Below, in pieces: positions 53,201-62,494 of a DNA stretch of 64,000 nt; within the stretch, counting starts at the first letter, position 1; each line of letters begins with the position of its first letter. The position numbers and the translations under genes were made by a program. The stretch covers positions 1,709,501 to 1,773,500 of the forward strand of contig NC_090170.1 of assembly GCF_017916325.1 (NCBI RefSeq), read 5' to 3'. This DNA is from Leishmania martiniquensis (lineage: Eukaryota; Euglenozoa; Kinetoplastea; Trypanosomatida; Trypanosomatidae). Under the pieces are notes generated by a model. The model searched no databases. It saw only the letters and a list, made by a program, of their open reading frames with translations, and had not been told where the DNA came from.

Positions 53201-54719
53201 GCGCCACACTACCCTTTCCAACCGTTACCTGTACGGCCCATCAGCGGCACCAGGCACGTGCCTCATCGTGACCATTTGCTGCAATTTCGTGGCCCTCCTC
53301 GACAGCGTCTTACTCGTGTTCTTTGCGGTTCGATATCTTGCTCTTGGCAGCATTCATCCGTGCTTCATATACGTTCTGCGCGGCGTTCACGCCGTACTCG
53401 GCGCCATCGTGTGCGCGTTCGCCGCCTACGTCGTGTTTGTCGTTCACAAGCGCCTCAACGTGCTTCCGTGCTCGACACTCGCCGCGGGGGACGCAATACT
53501 GTGCGCGTCGCGCCTTGAGAACTGTGGCCATCGCTACGCCTACGGGGTGCATGGTCCTCTGATGGGGACAAACGTCGCTTTAGTCCTCTCCTGTGTTTAC
53601 CTCGCCCTGTGCGCGCTTCATTGGCTTGTAGCTGCGCTGCCCGTTCTGCCAAACGTCGATACGCAAGACCTGATACCTACGGCGACTCCTGACACGTATG
53701 CGTTCCACCCGAGTCTCTTCGCCCCAGACGGCCCGATACCGCCAGAGGTGGGCCAGCTTCGGCACGCGATGCAGCCGCCACTGCGGCAAGAGCTGAGCCA
53801 CTATAGCCAAGCGCGAGAACGACTACTGACAACCATGGCGACCATTGGCGAGATGATGCAGGCGAACCGCGTTAACAGTTTAAAGCAGACGGAGCTGAAC
53901 GAAGAACGGCGACAGCAGCGGGCACGGCCTTTTCAGGAGCGGTCCCGTGGCGACGCTGACGGGCGGCGCGGACCGAAAGGGCGCCGCAGAAGACATCAGC
54001 GATACGTGGTGGTTCCAGCAGAAGAGCAGACGGCAAGCTGCTGCCGGCCATCCTCCTTGCAGTCTTCTGACTCTGGCGCACGCTATTACCACAACTCCAT
54101 CGTGCTGGCCCCTCGTCTGGTGAAGCGCGTTGCAGAGATCGGCTCTAGACTACAAGAGTGCAGCCTAAGAGCAGCCGCCCTCAAGTCCTTTGGCTCGGCC
54201 AACGCATCGCTTTCGGAGATGCCAGGCGCGAAACTGGCGGCGCCTTCGCCTGTGCCGCAGGTACCACGCCGCCTGGCTGGCTCCCGCCGATCATCGCTCC
54301 CCTGCACATTGGCCCCCGGTGCGCGGGGGGGCGGGGTGACAGATGACGAGTCCGTGATCCTCAACAGCGGCGGCGACGATCCGACGCGGCGGCTTCCTGC
54401 CATGCCGCTTACCGCGATCACGGTGATCCCTGACTACACCGCTGCCACAGCGCATGCCTCACCGCCTCTGCACGCTCCCCTTTCTACTCAATCACTCGCC
54501 TCGCTGGATCTCGTGACCTTTCCCAACAGCATGTCTCCCGTGGCAGCGACGTCAGGCGAGCAGCACCGCCACTCAGGTGAATCTCAGTGCTCTAGATTCA
54601 CAAGCGCGCGCTCTGCTGAAAACACCTGCGCGGTCTCGCCATCGGTGGACGCTGAGATCGACCAGATTGTTGCCCGACTTCGGGCACGCAAGGCTGCCGC
54701 GCTGGATGGTGCCCAATAA
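50226..54719 (+). CDS. Large hypothetical membrane protein with four C-terminal TM segments
   Basis: A 1,497-residue protein. I do not recognise the family. Residues 1 to about 490 are low complexity, rich in Ser, Pro, Ala and Thr. A more ordered block near 490-610 (L-V-R-F-S-P-I-I-Q-Q-F-N-F, D-F-H-D-T-L-A-V-F-D-N-A-L-L-A) and a second near 675-790 may be folded domains. Membrane segments lie at about 923-943, 1010-1035, 1046-1072 and 1114-1140. The loop after the first contains a C-L-I-D-L-H-T-G-Q-C pair and a Ser/Gly run. The cytosolic tail is very basic near 1240-1260 (R-R-G-P-K-G-R-R-R-R-H) and then Ser/Pro-rich. The topology recalls tetraspanning surface proteins, but I see no amastin or claudin signature. 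An in-frame ATG at 50295 may be the real start. Confidence 0.78.
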   Translation: MRSTLSFPFGVLPSTHTHIFTPAMSDSVASAIGAAQRNFSPLLSPSRDPSLHRRGSSFSASDGYGDQGRRRRVSVAQAETPAQFFASGHSLLSCSAAEVPQLSPAARASAYWYAMDAPNDRRNASGTSLDSAELEDSEKYSYHPIKLMMGSGGDVGSPTSAHFVNRQSTSNYLCTANVGSSTLALSAKNSLASPRERTQPTAAVQPIIHTVKPFEAVSAAGAQGPMLADGTPLVPLPASKSSASSDSLRSLRSADAPLPIQQLAETRAETSARVGPVDATAAVPPIVALDANTSCLATSALDLPSLPPQSTPQPLTSSNITRQMHKLSTSFSNTPQGVNRLPLAPVSRSSASPACGSRDNSEGDARGLRSDKPQAIPLARKARETPLALLASSSSSGNGASGGSEVRGRDGPAKLNPSLSTSSPRESSDDRHATPGPPASLFPVPEAPPQGQPLLFSPSAATPVATPPIPGAASAVNFMLAQPKQLAVADLVRFSPIIQQFNFRKTDIKKIACTGIFTMGDVSTVTVRLRLLSHDMLGRAEPILNVQQAALRAGRVKALKPKTSVKRRASAPGIPPADVAPEPPRVVDVADFHDTLAVFDNALLAISFALWGSVAPYNDLVMALLAFCAPDLRPRSKGHSRREPDSDGVTGAGEQEANALVAAAAPASARAAPKKRIRVPFSSVLRFLNRCGIDVLVISSDQKCASSFCAKRRHVLQGGRPPSADVACTTQTASEMDEGGACGAAASEKPLRRVLVALSYDHEEGLWCPLTTSRPLRQVASQWSAYCRSQRRQTRSNAKREKSKADAEAAAKAEKAAIEAQLLAWQQRIASNGPGPHQSEPGGTDTDAASFRLLTAATNGDPQVGIAFPGDISRDGSRSPPVKPGNRLPFDTVLYPNLMQTNWGFTLLLREGLHPLFTMVRARLIFGVPLGCAVVLFGIALVVYVSKSTAVCLIDLHTGQCVDVSSSGNSGSSSSSRDDGCLALLTSLLPSARHTTLSNRYLYGPSAAPGTCLIVTICCNFVALLDSVLLVFFAVRYLALGSIHPCFIYVLRGVHAVLGAIVCAFAAYVVFVVHKRLNVLPCSTLAAGDAILCASRLENCGHRYAYGVHGPLMGTNVALVLSCVYLALCALHWLVAALPVLPNVDTQDLIPTATPDTYAFHPSLFAPDGPIPPEVGQLRHAMQPPLRQELSHYSQARERLLTTMATIGEMMQANRVNSLKQTELNEERRQQRARPFQERSRGDADGRRGPKGRRRRHQRYVVVPAEEQTASCCRPSSLQSSDSGARYYHNSIVLAPRLVKRVAEIGSRLQECSLRAAALKSFGSANASLSEMPGAKLAAPSPVPQVPRRLAGSRRSSLPCTLAPGARGGGVTDDESVILNSGGDDPTRRLPAMPLTAITVIPDYTAATAHASPPLHAPLSTQSLASLDLVTFPNSMSPVAATSGEQHRHSGESQCSRFTSARSAENTCAVSPSVDAEIDQIVARLRARKAAALDGAQ

Positions 54720-56026
54720 GACTCCGCGTTGGGTTGGCCCTCATACGCTGTAGGAATTTGTTTTGATGGAACTCATTGCGCATTCATGTCACCCCCGCGT
54801 TTACGTGTTGGCGTATGTGCGTGTGTGTGTGTGTGTAGAGAGAGAGGGGAGGAGAGGGGCAGCGGCCTCTTTTCTCTTTTACATGATTTTCTTCATTTTC
54901 CTCCCCGCCTCGGCCCGCGACTCACCAATCGGTCGTGAGCGCACTTCGCACCCCCCTCTCTCGCCCTCTACCAACAATATGGCACACAGAGACACAAACA
55001 GACCCATGCACATGGACTGAGGGACATAAGCAGCCTCGTTTAGGCGGCTATGGGGTGCAGAAGCACGTGTGTTACCGAGATTATTTTTTTTAGGGGTTGG
55101 GGGAGGGGTAAGGGAGTAGGCTCGTTGTCCCCGACTGCACGCCTCCCCTTCCCCTCTTTTATTATGTAGATTACAGAGCGGAACCGCTCCGCGCGCCATT
55201 CTGCCATTACGAAAACGTCCGCAAGTGCACGCATGCAGCCACAGCCCGTCCACCCGACTGCCTCTGTTCCACGACAGGCCAGATTGAGGGCACGGGCCAA
55301 GGAAGGCCGTCTAGCGTCGCTCAGTCCCTTGCTCTTTCACCGCATACAGCGCAGGCAAAGGTCCGAACGTGCGCTCCGCATCACCGCCAGGCCCTTCGGC
55401 AGAGCACCAGCCCAGGCCTGTCTGCCAACACCGAGGGCCAGCAGCCCTACTCGAAGGCAGGCGGTGGGCTCTTGGCTCCCTCGCAGGAGAGTGCATACTC
55501 CACTCTGGCGTTGGGGTGGGGTGTTTTGGGGGGTCGCCCAGAAAGCATTTGGCGACTGCAAAGTAACGAGGGTAATCTTCAAGGCAGGAGATGAGTGCTC
55601 GGGTGGTCAAGGAGGGCGGGCATGCGGGGACCGTCGCATCCCCTTACCACCCCTCTATTCCTGTCATGAATAAAGTAATCAGCACTGTTAAGGGCCTCCA
55701 CGCGTTCTTGCAAGGCGGCGGCTGTCGAGTTCGGTCTTCTTCCTGTCCGCCCTTCCCTTCTTATCCCTCTGTCTCTCCCATAACCTCGTCTCTGCTCATG
55801 GACTGCTGGTCAGGTAGCGTGGACGGCACGCACTGAGGCCCTTGCAGAAGTGAGAGAGAGAGACGAGGCTTTTTCCTGTTTGGCTGAGTGTTTTCCCTAT
55901 CACACGGCTGCAAATACAAAAACAAAATACGCCCGCGCTTTTCCCCTCAAGTTGCTTCACAGTCTTCCCCCCCTTTCTCCTTCTCTCCCTTGTTACTCCT
56001 TCGAAGAGGCTTAGCTTAGGTGCGCA
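54720..56026. other. Intergenic spacer, membrane protein to APC11
   Basis: No gene I can support. A GT run lies at 54821-54836. The stretch 55180-55670 is GC-rich, not pyrimidine-biased, and unlike the other spacers. A strong C/T tract at 55962-56001 precedes APC11. Confidence 0.5.
55962..56006 (+). promoter_or_regulatory. Putative spliced-leader acceptor for APC11
   Basis: A 40-base C/T tract ends at TTCGAAG with the AG at 56005-56006, 20 bases before the ATG at 56027. Two further AGs follow within 14 bases. Confidence 0.6.
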
Positions 56027-56275
56027 ATGGACGTCAAGATCAACAGCATCCACCTAGTAGCAAAGTGGATGTGGGATTGCAAGGGCGAGACATGCGGCAT
56101 CTGTCGCCAAGAGTACGAAGCACCGTGCCCCAACTGTCGCGTGCCAGGAGACGACTGCCCTATCCTGACGAGCCCCTGCCACCACACGTTTCATTTGCAT
56201 TGCATCACGCGCGCTTTGGAGAAAGAGGAGGGCCAGCCAGAGTGCCCCACATGCCGCGCGCCGTGGCATATGTAG
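56027..56275 (+). CDS. APC11: Anaphase-promoting complex subunit 11 (RING-H2)
   Basis: An 82-residue RING-H2 protein. It begins M-D-V-K-I-N and has W-M-W before Cys23-x2-Cys26, then Cys34-x2-Cys37, V-P-G-D-D-Cys44, Cys51, His53, His56, H-C59 and the final Cys73-x2-Cys76 with C-R-A-P-W. The extra cysteines and the V-P-G-D-D-C-P insert are specific to APC11 and Rbx1; the M-x-V-K-I start and overall length fit APC11. APC11 is the catalytic RING subunit of the cyclosome, which ubiquitinates mitotic regulators. The length matches the usual 84 residues. Confidence 0.95.
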   Translation: MDVKINSIHLVAKWMWDCKGETCGICRQEYEAPCPNCRVPGDDCPILTSPCHHTFHLHCITRALEKEEGQPECPTCRAPWHM

Positions 56276-56914
56276 AAAAGATGTCAGCGCAGCTGCACCC
56301 GGCCAATGCCCACACCGCCTTTAGAATCCAGCAGCGAACAGCCCTACGCTCTCTCTTACACCCTGAGCGGAAGCCCTTGCATCCCTGCAAGAGAATGTTA
56401 GTGCCACGTAGGGGGGGAGGGCGTCGTTCGGCACGAGCCGTACCCGCGCAGTGTGGGGTAGGAACACTCGAAGTCGGCATGTTGAGCCGGCACAGCGGTG
56501 GTTTTCGACTGGACTCACAGGCGTCCTTTTCTCTCGCAGGAGAGGCTATGCATCGCCACGTTGCTCTCCGCTGCGCTCCACCGTTTCTCGTGTCCCTTAT
56601 CCATGCCGTCGTGCTGTGCTGCACATGTTGTCCTCTCTCCTTCAGCGCTCTCCTCTCGTCGGACCTCCTGACCCCTGCCCCCTCCCCTCCCTACCTCCTC
56701 ATACTCGCATGCCCCTCGGCTCACAGCCTCACCAAGTCCCGGCATCTCCACCCCCACCGCAAGTGTGCACTTACACGCGCGTGCGCACACACAAGGGTGC
56801 AATCTTCCATTCGCATCACTGTGCACGGGAAACCGAGAGCCAAGGGTGTGCAGGAAGAGGGCCCACATCAGCCACATAGAGGCCCTAAAACACCCCCTCC
56901 TCCTTCATTGCTTA
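56276..56914. other. Intergenic spacer, APC11 to unknown mitochondrial-type protein
   Basis: No gene. A perfect 6-bp inverted repeat (CTTGCA and TGCAAG, loop 4) lies at 56376-56391, next to a G run near 56410-56416. C/T-rich sequence at 56630-56700 probably contains the acceptor for the next gene. Confidence 0.5.
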
Positions 56915-57610
56915 ATGCGTCCTTGCGCTGCTCGATTCGCCATTGCGGCGGCGGCCGCCAGTGGCGGCAGCTCTATCCGAAATGTCGGCCCTCCTCGAGG
57001 CGGTACAGCGAAGAGTTCGGAGACGGGCACGATAGCCGAGTACAAGCACGTGCACACAGCACACATGCCACCGTCAGACTTCTTTCCACCGGCGGCTGAG
57101 GCACCGGAAAGACTGCAGTCGTATGTGGAGCCGAAGCCGTTCATTAGTCTGCGTCGCATGCAGCTCTTCACCGTCTCTCTCGGCGTCGGGGCATCTAGCG
57201 TAGCACTCGTGTACTTGCTCCTCAGCACAAGCATCCGCCACCGTGTGGAAGAGGAGCAACTGCAACTCGACCGCGTTGTGGAATGCAACCGAATGGCGAT
57301 GCAAGACCGCCTCTCCGCTGTGCCTACCTTCACGGCACCGAGCACGTACGACGATCTGTATGCAAAAATGGTGGCGAAGGACATGGAGGTGGAGGCACAG
57401 CTGGCCCAAGCCAAGAGCACCCTTCACACGGAGACCATGTTCCACGTGAAAATGTGGTGGAACAGGTGCCTGCGCAACATCCAGTCCGCCGCAGACGCCT
57501 TCGCAGCCGCGCAGCTGCGACATCAGGAGGCCCAAGCAGAGGCTAACATCAAGGCAACGCTGCAGTACAGCGGGTATGAGCTGGTGGCTCTCTCCAAAGT
57601 TGAAGGTTAG
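56915..57610 (+). CDS. Hypothetical protein, predicted mitochondrial, one TM segment and coiled coil
   Basis: A 231-residue protein from the first in-frame ATG at 56915. The N-terminus M-R-P-C-A-A-R-F-A-I-A followed by an Ala run has Arg residues and no acidic ones, which fits a mitochondrial targeting peptide. One hydrophobic segment spans about residues 84-106 (L-F-T-V-S-L-G-V-G-A-S-S-V-A-L-V-Y). It is followed by charged helices with heptad-like spacing (R-V-E-E-E-Q-L-Q-L-D-R-V-V-E) and a second helical stretch to the end. I do not recognise the family; an inner-membrane accessory subunit is one possibility from topology alone. Confidence 0.72.
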   Translation: MRPCAARFAIAAAAASGGSSIRNVGPPRGGTAKSSETGTIAEYKHVHTAHMPPSDFFPPAAEAPERLQSYVEPKPFISLRRMQLFTVSLGVGASSVALVYLLLSTSIRHRVEEEQLQLDRVVECNRMAMQDRLSAVPTFTAPSTYDDLYAKMVAKDMEVEAQLAQAKSTLHTETMFHVKMWWNRCLRNIQSAADAFAAAQLRHQEAQAEANIKATLQYSGYELVALSKVEG

Positions 57611-58687
57611 GGTAGCGAACGTGTTTCTTGCCTTTACTGGCGGCGGAGGTATTGGCTGTGCCTTTGTTTTCTATCACTCCCCCCCCCATAAGCGCCTCTG
57701 CCCATGCGTCGTGCGGCAGCATTAGCGGAGGGGAGAAAGTGGGAAAGTGGCTAAAGAGGGAAGGCGCCTCTTGTATGGCACGCCGGTGCATGTCCGACAT
57801 GTTTGAGGAGCGCTCGTGCGGACCGTTTTTCGACCTTTCGCTCATTCCATTTCGCTGCCTAGTGGCGTCACTCGGGTGGGGGTGGGAAGGGGGGGATGCG
57901 TCTTTGCCGCTCGTGATGTTCTTTACCCTTTGCCCTTCAGTCCCTGCCGCTCTTCCTCCCCATTATGGCTTACGAGCCCTCCACGAGATTGCAGTCGACG
58001 CTGCCGAGGGGTTTGAGGGGGTGCTCTATCGGCACCACCAGAAGGATGCGCTGCGGTCTGCATTTCTTTCGCTTTTTTACGGTTTGTATGGGCAGCCGGA
58101 GCCCTCCGTGGCCTTCTTGCTATCCTCTCTCTCTTTCGGGGAACTGTATTTTCCCATATGCGCCTCTCAACTGTTCTTGATGGCCGTGCTGCTCGTGAGA
58201 GGAATCGTTCGACGAGAAAGAGAGCCGCATGCGCAGCAAGGGGCTGGGAGAGGGGGGAAGATGTCTGCCGCTGTACAGTGGCGGCAAACGCGACGAAAGA
58301 AAGAAAAGAGAAACGCACAACTCTTCGACAATATCGCAGCGTGCGAAATCTGAGACGGCTACAGGACTCGGCGGTAACGGCAACGCGCGTGATCGATTCC
58401 ACACGCCCCTCTCTCTCTGGGCGTGTGTAGACTCGGCGTGAGTTGCTTTCGCTTAATTTTTCTTATGCGCAGACAAAGTATCCTCCAAGGTGCTCGTCTC
58501 TTGTCCGTATCTTCTCTTGAGCTCTTTCTTGGGCGTCTACCTCTGTGTGTGTGTGTGTGTGCTCGCGTTTACTCCGGCGCTGCAAGGACGCGCACAGACG
58601 TACTCCTTCGTGCTCTGGCCTGTACCCCGAGGCACATCCTCATTCCCTTTCAGCCTGCGCACGCACGCGCACGTGACGAACGAAGCC
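57611..58687. other. Intergenic spacer upstream of the Mpo1-like gene
   Basis: No gene I can support. An open frame across 57628-58353 lacks any recognisable feature. A C run lies near 57679-57687. A GT run at 58544-58561 follows a C/T-rich stretch and precedes the likely acceptor AG near 58588. Confidence 0.5.
58544..58561 (+). repeat. (TG)9 microsatellite
   Basis: Nine TG dinucleotides in the presumed leader region of the Mpo1-like gene. Confidence 0.85.
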
Positions 58688-59266
58688 ATGCTCACGTATC
58701 TGGAGAACTACCTCGACCTAAGGAAGAGCTTCGTCTTCTACGGAGCGTACCATCATAACTGGAAGAACCAAGTGGTTCACGTTCTCTTTGTGCCGGTAAT
58801 CTTCACCACTGCGCTGAGTTTCCTCGCGCGTTTGCCCATAGCCGGCGGCGTCAACGTCTCCCACCTTGTAGCCGCTTTTTACGCCTTCTCCTTTATGAAA
58901 ATGGAACCGGTGGCGGGGGCACTCTACGCGCCCGTCATCGTCGTCATGGAGTACCTCGGCTCACAGGTGCTTATCCATCACGTACTGACCAGCATTGGCT
59001 TGCACACCCTCGGCTGGGCAGCGCAGATCTTGGCTCACAGGGTTGCCGAAGGCCGCCAACCAGCCTTCACGGAGGACCCGCTGCAAGCGGTTCACGCCGC
59101 AGTGTTCTTTGTTTGGCTTGAGGTGCTCTTCTTACTAGGCTACCGCCCCGCCGAGAAGGCCGAGTTGAACAAGCTGATCAAAAAGCGAATAGCCAAGATG
59201 AACGCCCTCGAAGCAGCTGGGAGGGCGCCAACCACGAAGGTGACTCCGAATAAAAGGCGCTCGTAG
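58688..59266 (+). CDS. Mpo1-like (DUF962) 2-hydroxy fatty acid dioxygenase
   Basis: A 192-residue membrane protein from the ATG at 58688; in-frame sequence upstream has no ATG. It shows F-Y-G-A-Y-H-H-N-W-x-N-x-V-V-H (His22, His23, His31) and G-W-A-A-Q-I-L-A-H (His117), then F-V-W-L-E-V-L-F-L-L-G-Y-R-P. These are the defining features of the Mpo1/YGL010w family (DUF962). Yeast Mpo1 is an iron-dependent ER dioxygenase that alpha-oxidises 2-hydroxy fatty acids, as in phytosphingosine breakdown. Four hydrophobic segments lie between residues 28 and 150. The tail is lysine-rich and ends K-R-R-S; a basic end is compatible with ER residence. The histidines expected to bind iron are present. Confidence 0.9.
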   Translation: MLTYLENYLDLRKSFVFYGAYHHNWKNQVVHVLFVPVIFTTALSFLARLPIAGGVNVSHLVAAFYAFSFMKMEPVAGALYAPVIVVMEYLGSQVLIHHVLTSIGLHTLGWAAQILAHRVAEGRQPAFTEDPLQAVHAAVFFVWLEVLFLLGYRPAEKAELNKLIKKRIAKMNALEAAGRAPTTKVTPNKRRS

Positions 59267-60427
59267 AGGTCAAAGCGGCGAGTACCGAGCACACCCGCGC
59301 CCTGAAAAGAGTGAGGAGGGCAACGGCGCGGGCATCTGCAATCCGAGACATGCCTTCGTGTGACGGCTGTCGCGAATGCTGACATTTGTTTTGCTGCTGT
59401 CGCATGCGCGGCCCTTTTCCGTCTCCACCCTGCGTGACGCACCGCGTCGCTGGGTAGCCACGCGAGAGTCTCCTGCTTCGACTAGTGCAGACGATTTCTT
59501 CTTTTGTTAAACAGCCTTACAGCTCATTGGCGGTACGTACAGGCGCTGCCCGACGAAGGGGGAGGGAGGCGCGCTGCTGTGTCTCTTGCTACATGCATTG
59601 CTCGCACCGTGAATTAGTCTAATGCTGCTTCTCCCTTCCTTTTCTGTAGCGACGGCGCTACCGCGCGTCGCGCATCTTCTTCTCAGAGAAGGCGCTCATT
59701 TTTGCTCCCGCCATCGCCGGTGCTTTTGTGCTGCCTGATGACGCTTTCGATTCACCAGGACCTTTGCTTGCAACTTTTCAGGAGCATGCTTGACTCTCTT
59801 TTTCGCGGCGTGATCACTGCTTTCCCTGTCTCCGTCGCATTCCCACCGCACCCCAGCGACTCCCTCGATCTCTCGCATTCGAAGGGTACCAGACGTGAAA
59901 TCGAGCATAACCTGCGGCTAACCAGCACTCCTTCTGCTGTCTGAGCCCACGAAACAAGGCACACCACGTCGAGAATGTCTCTCGGCGAGGGTGCGTCGCG
60001 CGTGCCGCATTACGGTGGCGTCTTTTTCATTCGAATACCGAAGGCCCACGGTGTTTCCTCCCTCGCTATCGGTGCTGCGTGGTCTGCACACGTGATGGGG
60101 AGGGCTCACTCCAGCCCATGAATGCCCCACGTAACCTTCTCGAGAGCCATTTCTTTACCCTTGATGTGGTGCTCTTTTGGCCCTCTCGCCTCGGTACTGC
60201 ATCCGTCCCCCTCCCCTCATCCCTGGCATGAGCACATGAATCTGGAGAGCCGCACGCCCAGTTTCACGCCGCGCTGTCGTGGAAAGGCAAAGCTTCTGCA
60301 TGCGCTTCACCTCTACTTCACCTTCGTGAAGCTTTTTTTCTTTTTTGGCCGCCTCAGAAGCAGCCATTACCGCATAAAGACCTACCGAGATCGGCGCTGG
60401 TGGCCGGGTCTGTGCCACGGACCAGCA
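59267..60427. other. Intergenic spacer upstream of the unknown 688-residue protein
   Basis: No separate gene. In-frame open sequence from the ATG at 60122 runs into the next gene, but its composition (H-P-S-P-S-P-H-P-W, F-F-F-F-G) and an internal pyrimidine tract suggest that it is leader. Confidence 0.5.
60332..60357 (+). promoter_or_regulatory. Putative spliced-leader acceptor for the 688-residue protein
   Basis: CTTTTTTTCTTTTTTGG is followed by CCGCCTCAG with the AG at 60356-60357, 70 bases before the ATG at 60428. It is one of the best acceptor-like sites in the window and lies inside the longer open frame. Confidence 0.65.
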
Positions 60428-62494
60428 ATGCTGCCGAGCACCTGCGGCGAGGAAACGGATCTGCCTGGCGTGCCACGCGTTGGATGCGTCACAGCCATCT
60501 CCTACAAGCCCCACAGCCTGCACGGCTTCTCTGCCTGTGTGGTTGGGATGGCCGACGGAATAGCCATTCTCGGCCCAGATCTCACTCAGCGGCGTTACGG
60601 TCGCCAATGCATTCTCACGCGGCACCTTTGGCGGCCGGCGGCTCTCATCGAGGGCGGGGGAAGGCCACCGAGCGCCAACGCAAGCCACGGCGGGAGCGCG
60701 GCCCCGCCTCGCAATGGCAGCGCCCAGCTGCCGCACACGAAGGGGATCTGTGCCACCATTGTCGCTGTCACCGCCTGTCTCATCGAAGGCGAAGATGGTA
60801 ACGGCTCCAATGTGGCCCAGGCAACCTCGGAGAAGGACACGATCGCTATTGTCGTCGCCTGGTCCGATGCAACGCTGCAACACCACGTAACGGTCCTAAC
60901 AGCCCAGCTACGTCGTATCCTGACGCCGCCTTCCTCAGAGAGCAGCGGGCATATGGAAGCAGGGCTGGTGCAGGTTGTAGCGCATGATGCTCTACCCTTG
61001 CTCCCAACGCAGTCTGTGCTGCGTTTGTTTTACCACCCGGCCATAGCAGCTTCTCACAGCGAGGGACCCCCGCACCATGTGGTGATGTGCTCTACCTACT
61101 CCTCGTGGGGCTCGGCGGCGCCATCTCTGGGGCACTTGGGTCAGTTCGACACGGGGGCCTGTCCCGGCGCCGCGGCTGCGAGCTCGGTAGTGAAGCCGTC
61201 GCACTCCACTGTTGGCAGCGCCGCGGCCGCGGCAGAGTCGGATGGCGCCTCGGCAGCGCCGCGGCGTGGAAAGCTCCTGTTCCTCACCGTAGCCACTTGC
61301 CACATCAGTAGGGCTGCTGATGAGGTGGGGGTCGCCGATTCCGCCAGTGCGAGCAGCGCGTGCGCCAACTGCTGCGTTCGAGTGCGTGCGGGACCGTCGG
61401 CGGACGAAGATGTAGCGCCTTGGCTCTTGCCATTTCAGCCAGACCGCGTCATCTGCACCTTTGCGGTGCAGTCGGCTACGGCAAGTGTGGTTGCGGCGGC
61501 CGGGACGATTGATGGCCGGGTGTACCTGCTGGGACTGACCTCTCATCGCCTGGTGTGCCGAGTTAGCGGACCTGTGGCTGATGCCCTATTTGTGCAGACG
61601 AAGCCGGCGAAGGTTCGGACTCGGGCCCGCAGCCTCGTCGTGGATAGCCTGCTGAGCGACACTGTCGAGGAAGACAAGCTCAAGAACGACAGTTTTGCGG
61701 CGCAGACGGACAATTTTTCGGGGGGTGACGGGAGCGACTCTGTGGCACTGGTGATCCTTGAGAGTGCCGGTCACCTATTAGTGCTGCGCGCCGTCAACAG
61801 CGGCGCTCCCATCACGCAAAGTGTGGCAGATATCCCACAAGTCATCACCCTGGCCAATGGGCAACAGCAATCGCTCACCTTTGTGAGCCCGTCGATGGCA
61901 AGCCTCGAGGAGGGTGCGCACCTGAGCTCTAAGAATTTCCTGGACTTGAGCTCCCTGCGCCATTTCTTTGGCCGGCGCCGCCCCCCATTGCCGCAGCCCC
62001 AACACCAGCAGCAACGGAAGCTGGGACGGAGTGACCCCTCTCCCGCAAGCGCAATGCAAGCCTCTAGCAGCCTTACCACGTCTCCAGTGAATCAGAGTTT
62101 TTCGAACGGTCCTACAGTCGGCGAGGAGACTACTATAGCAGGCCACATTCTGAGCCGCGGCCTTTTATGCGTGACGTGCGTCTACAATGAAAAGGGCGGC
62201 GCCGAGCTTGTTGTGAGCACCATGGGTCAGGTGGTGGTATCAGTGCCCTACAGCCACGCGGACGGGTGCTTCCGCATTGCCGGGCTAACGGTCACGCCGG
62301 CACCGATGTTTTACGTCGGCTTTGTGGACTTCTTCGCCGACGGCAATCCTTCCCTCGTCATGGCGGGACTAAAGAATGTGCTTGTAGCCAGCCGCCCGCA
62401 GCCGACCATCCGCGAACGCGCGCTGCTGCTTCTACGCCTGCTCAACAAGGAGCGTGCGCCGCTAGAAGCAGTGGGCGGCAAGGTGGAAGGATGA
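60428..62494 (+). CDS. Hypothetical protein, possible beta-propeller
   Basis: A 688-residue protein from the ATG at 60428; an ATG at 60122 would give 790 residues but lies upstream of a strong acceptor-like site. I do not recognise the family with confidence. Several segments read like propeller blades: C-V-V-G-M-A-D-G-I-A-I-L-G near the start, A-A-A-G-T-I-D-G-R-V-Y-L-L-G-L in the middle, A-E-L-V-V-S-T-M-G-Q-V-V-V-S-V and G-F-V-D-F-F-A-D-G-N-P-S-L-V-M-A-G near residues 630-650. The last resembles an FG-GAP/ITFG2-type repeat. Low-complexity linkers, including a Gln/Pro/His run near residue 520, separate them. No signal peptide or membrane segment is clear. A scaffold role is a guess. Confidence 0.7.
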   Translation: MLPSTCGEETDLPGVPRVGCVTAISYKPHSLHGFSACVVGMADGIAILGPDLTQRRYGRQCILTRHLWRPAALIEGGGRPPSANASHGGSAAPPRNGSAQLPHTKGICATIVAVTACLIEGEDGNGSNVAQATSEKDTIAIVVAWSDATLQHHVTVLTAQLRRILTPPSSESSGHMEAGLVQVVAHDALPLLPTQSVLRLFYHPAIAASHSEGPPHHVVMCSTYSSWGSAAPSLGHLGQFDTGACPGAAAASSVVKPSHSTVGSAAAAAESDGASAAPRRGKLLFLTVATCHISRAADEVGVADSASASSACANCCVRVRAGPSADEDVAPWLLPFQPDRVICTFAVQSATASVVAAAGTIDGRVYLLGLTSHRLVCRVSGPVADALFVQTKPAKVRTRARSLVVDSLLSDTVEEDKLKNDSFAAQTDNFSGGDGSDSVALVILESAGHLLVLRAVNSGAPITQSVADIPQVITLANGQQQSLTFVSPSMASLEEGAHLSSKNFLDLSSLRHFFGRRRPPLPQPQHQQQRKLGRSDPSPASAMQASSSLTTSPVNQSFSNGPTVGEETTIAGHILSRGLLCVTCVYNEKGGAELVVSTMGQVVVSVPYSHADGCFRIAGLTVTPAPMFYVGFVDFFADGNPSLVMAGLKNVLVASRPQPTIRERALLLLRLLNKERAPLEAVGGKVEG

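Noticed and set aside
56020..57099. 359-codon frame across APC11 and the next gene
   Set aside because: No ATG at its start, and it overlaps two better-supported genes out of phase.
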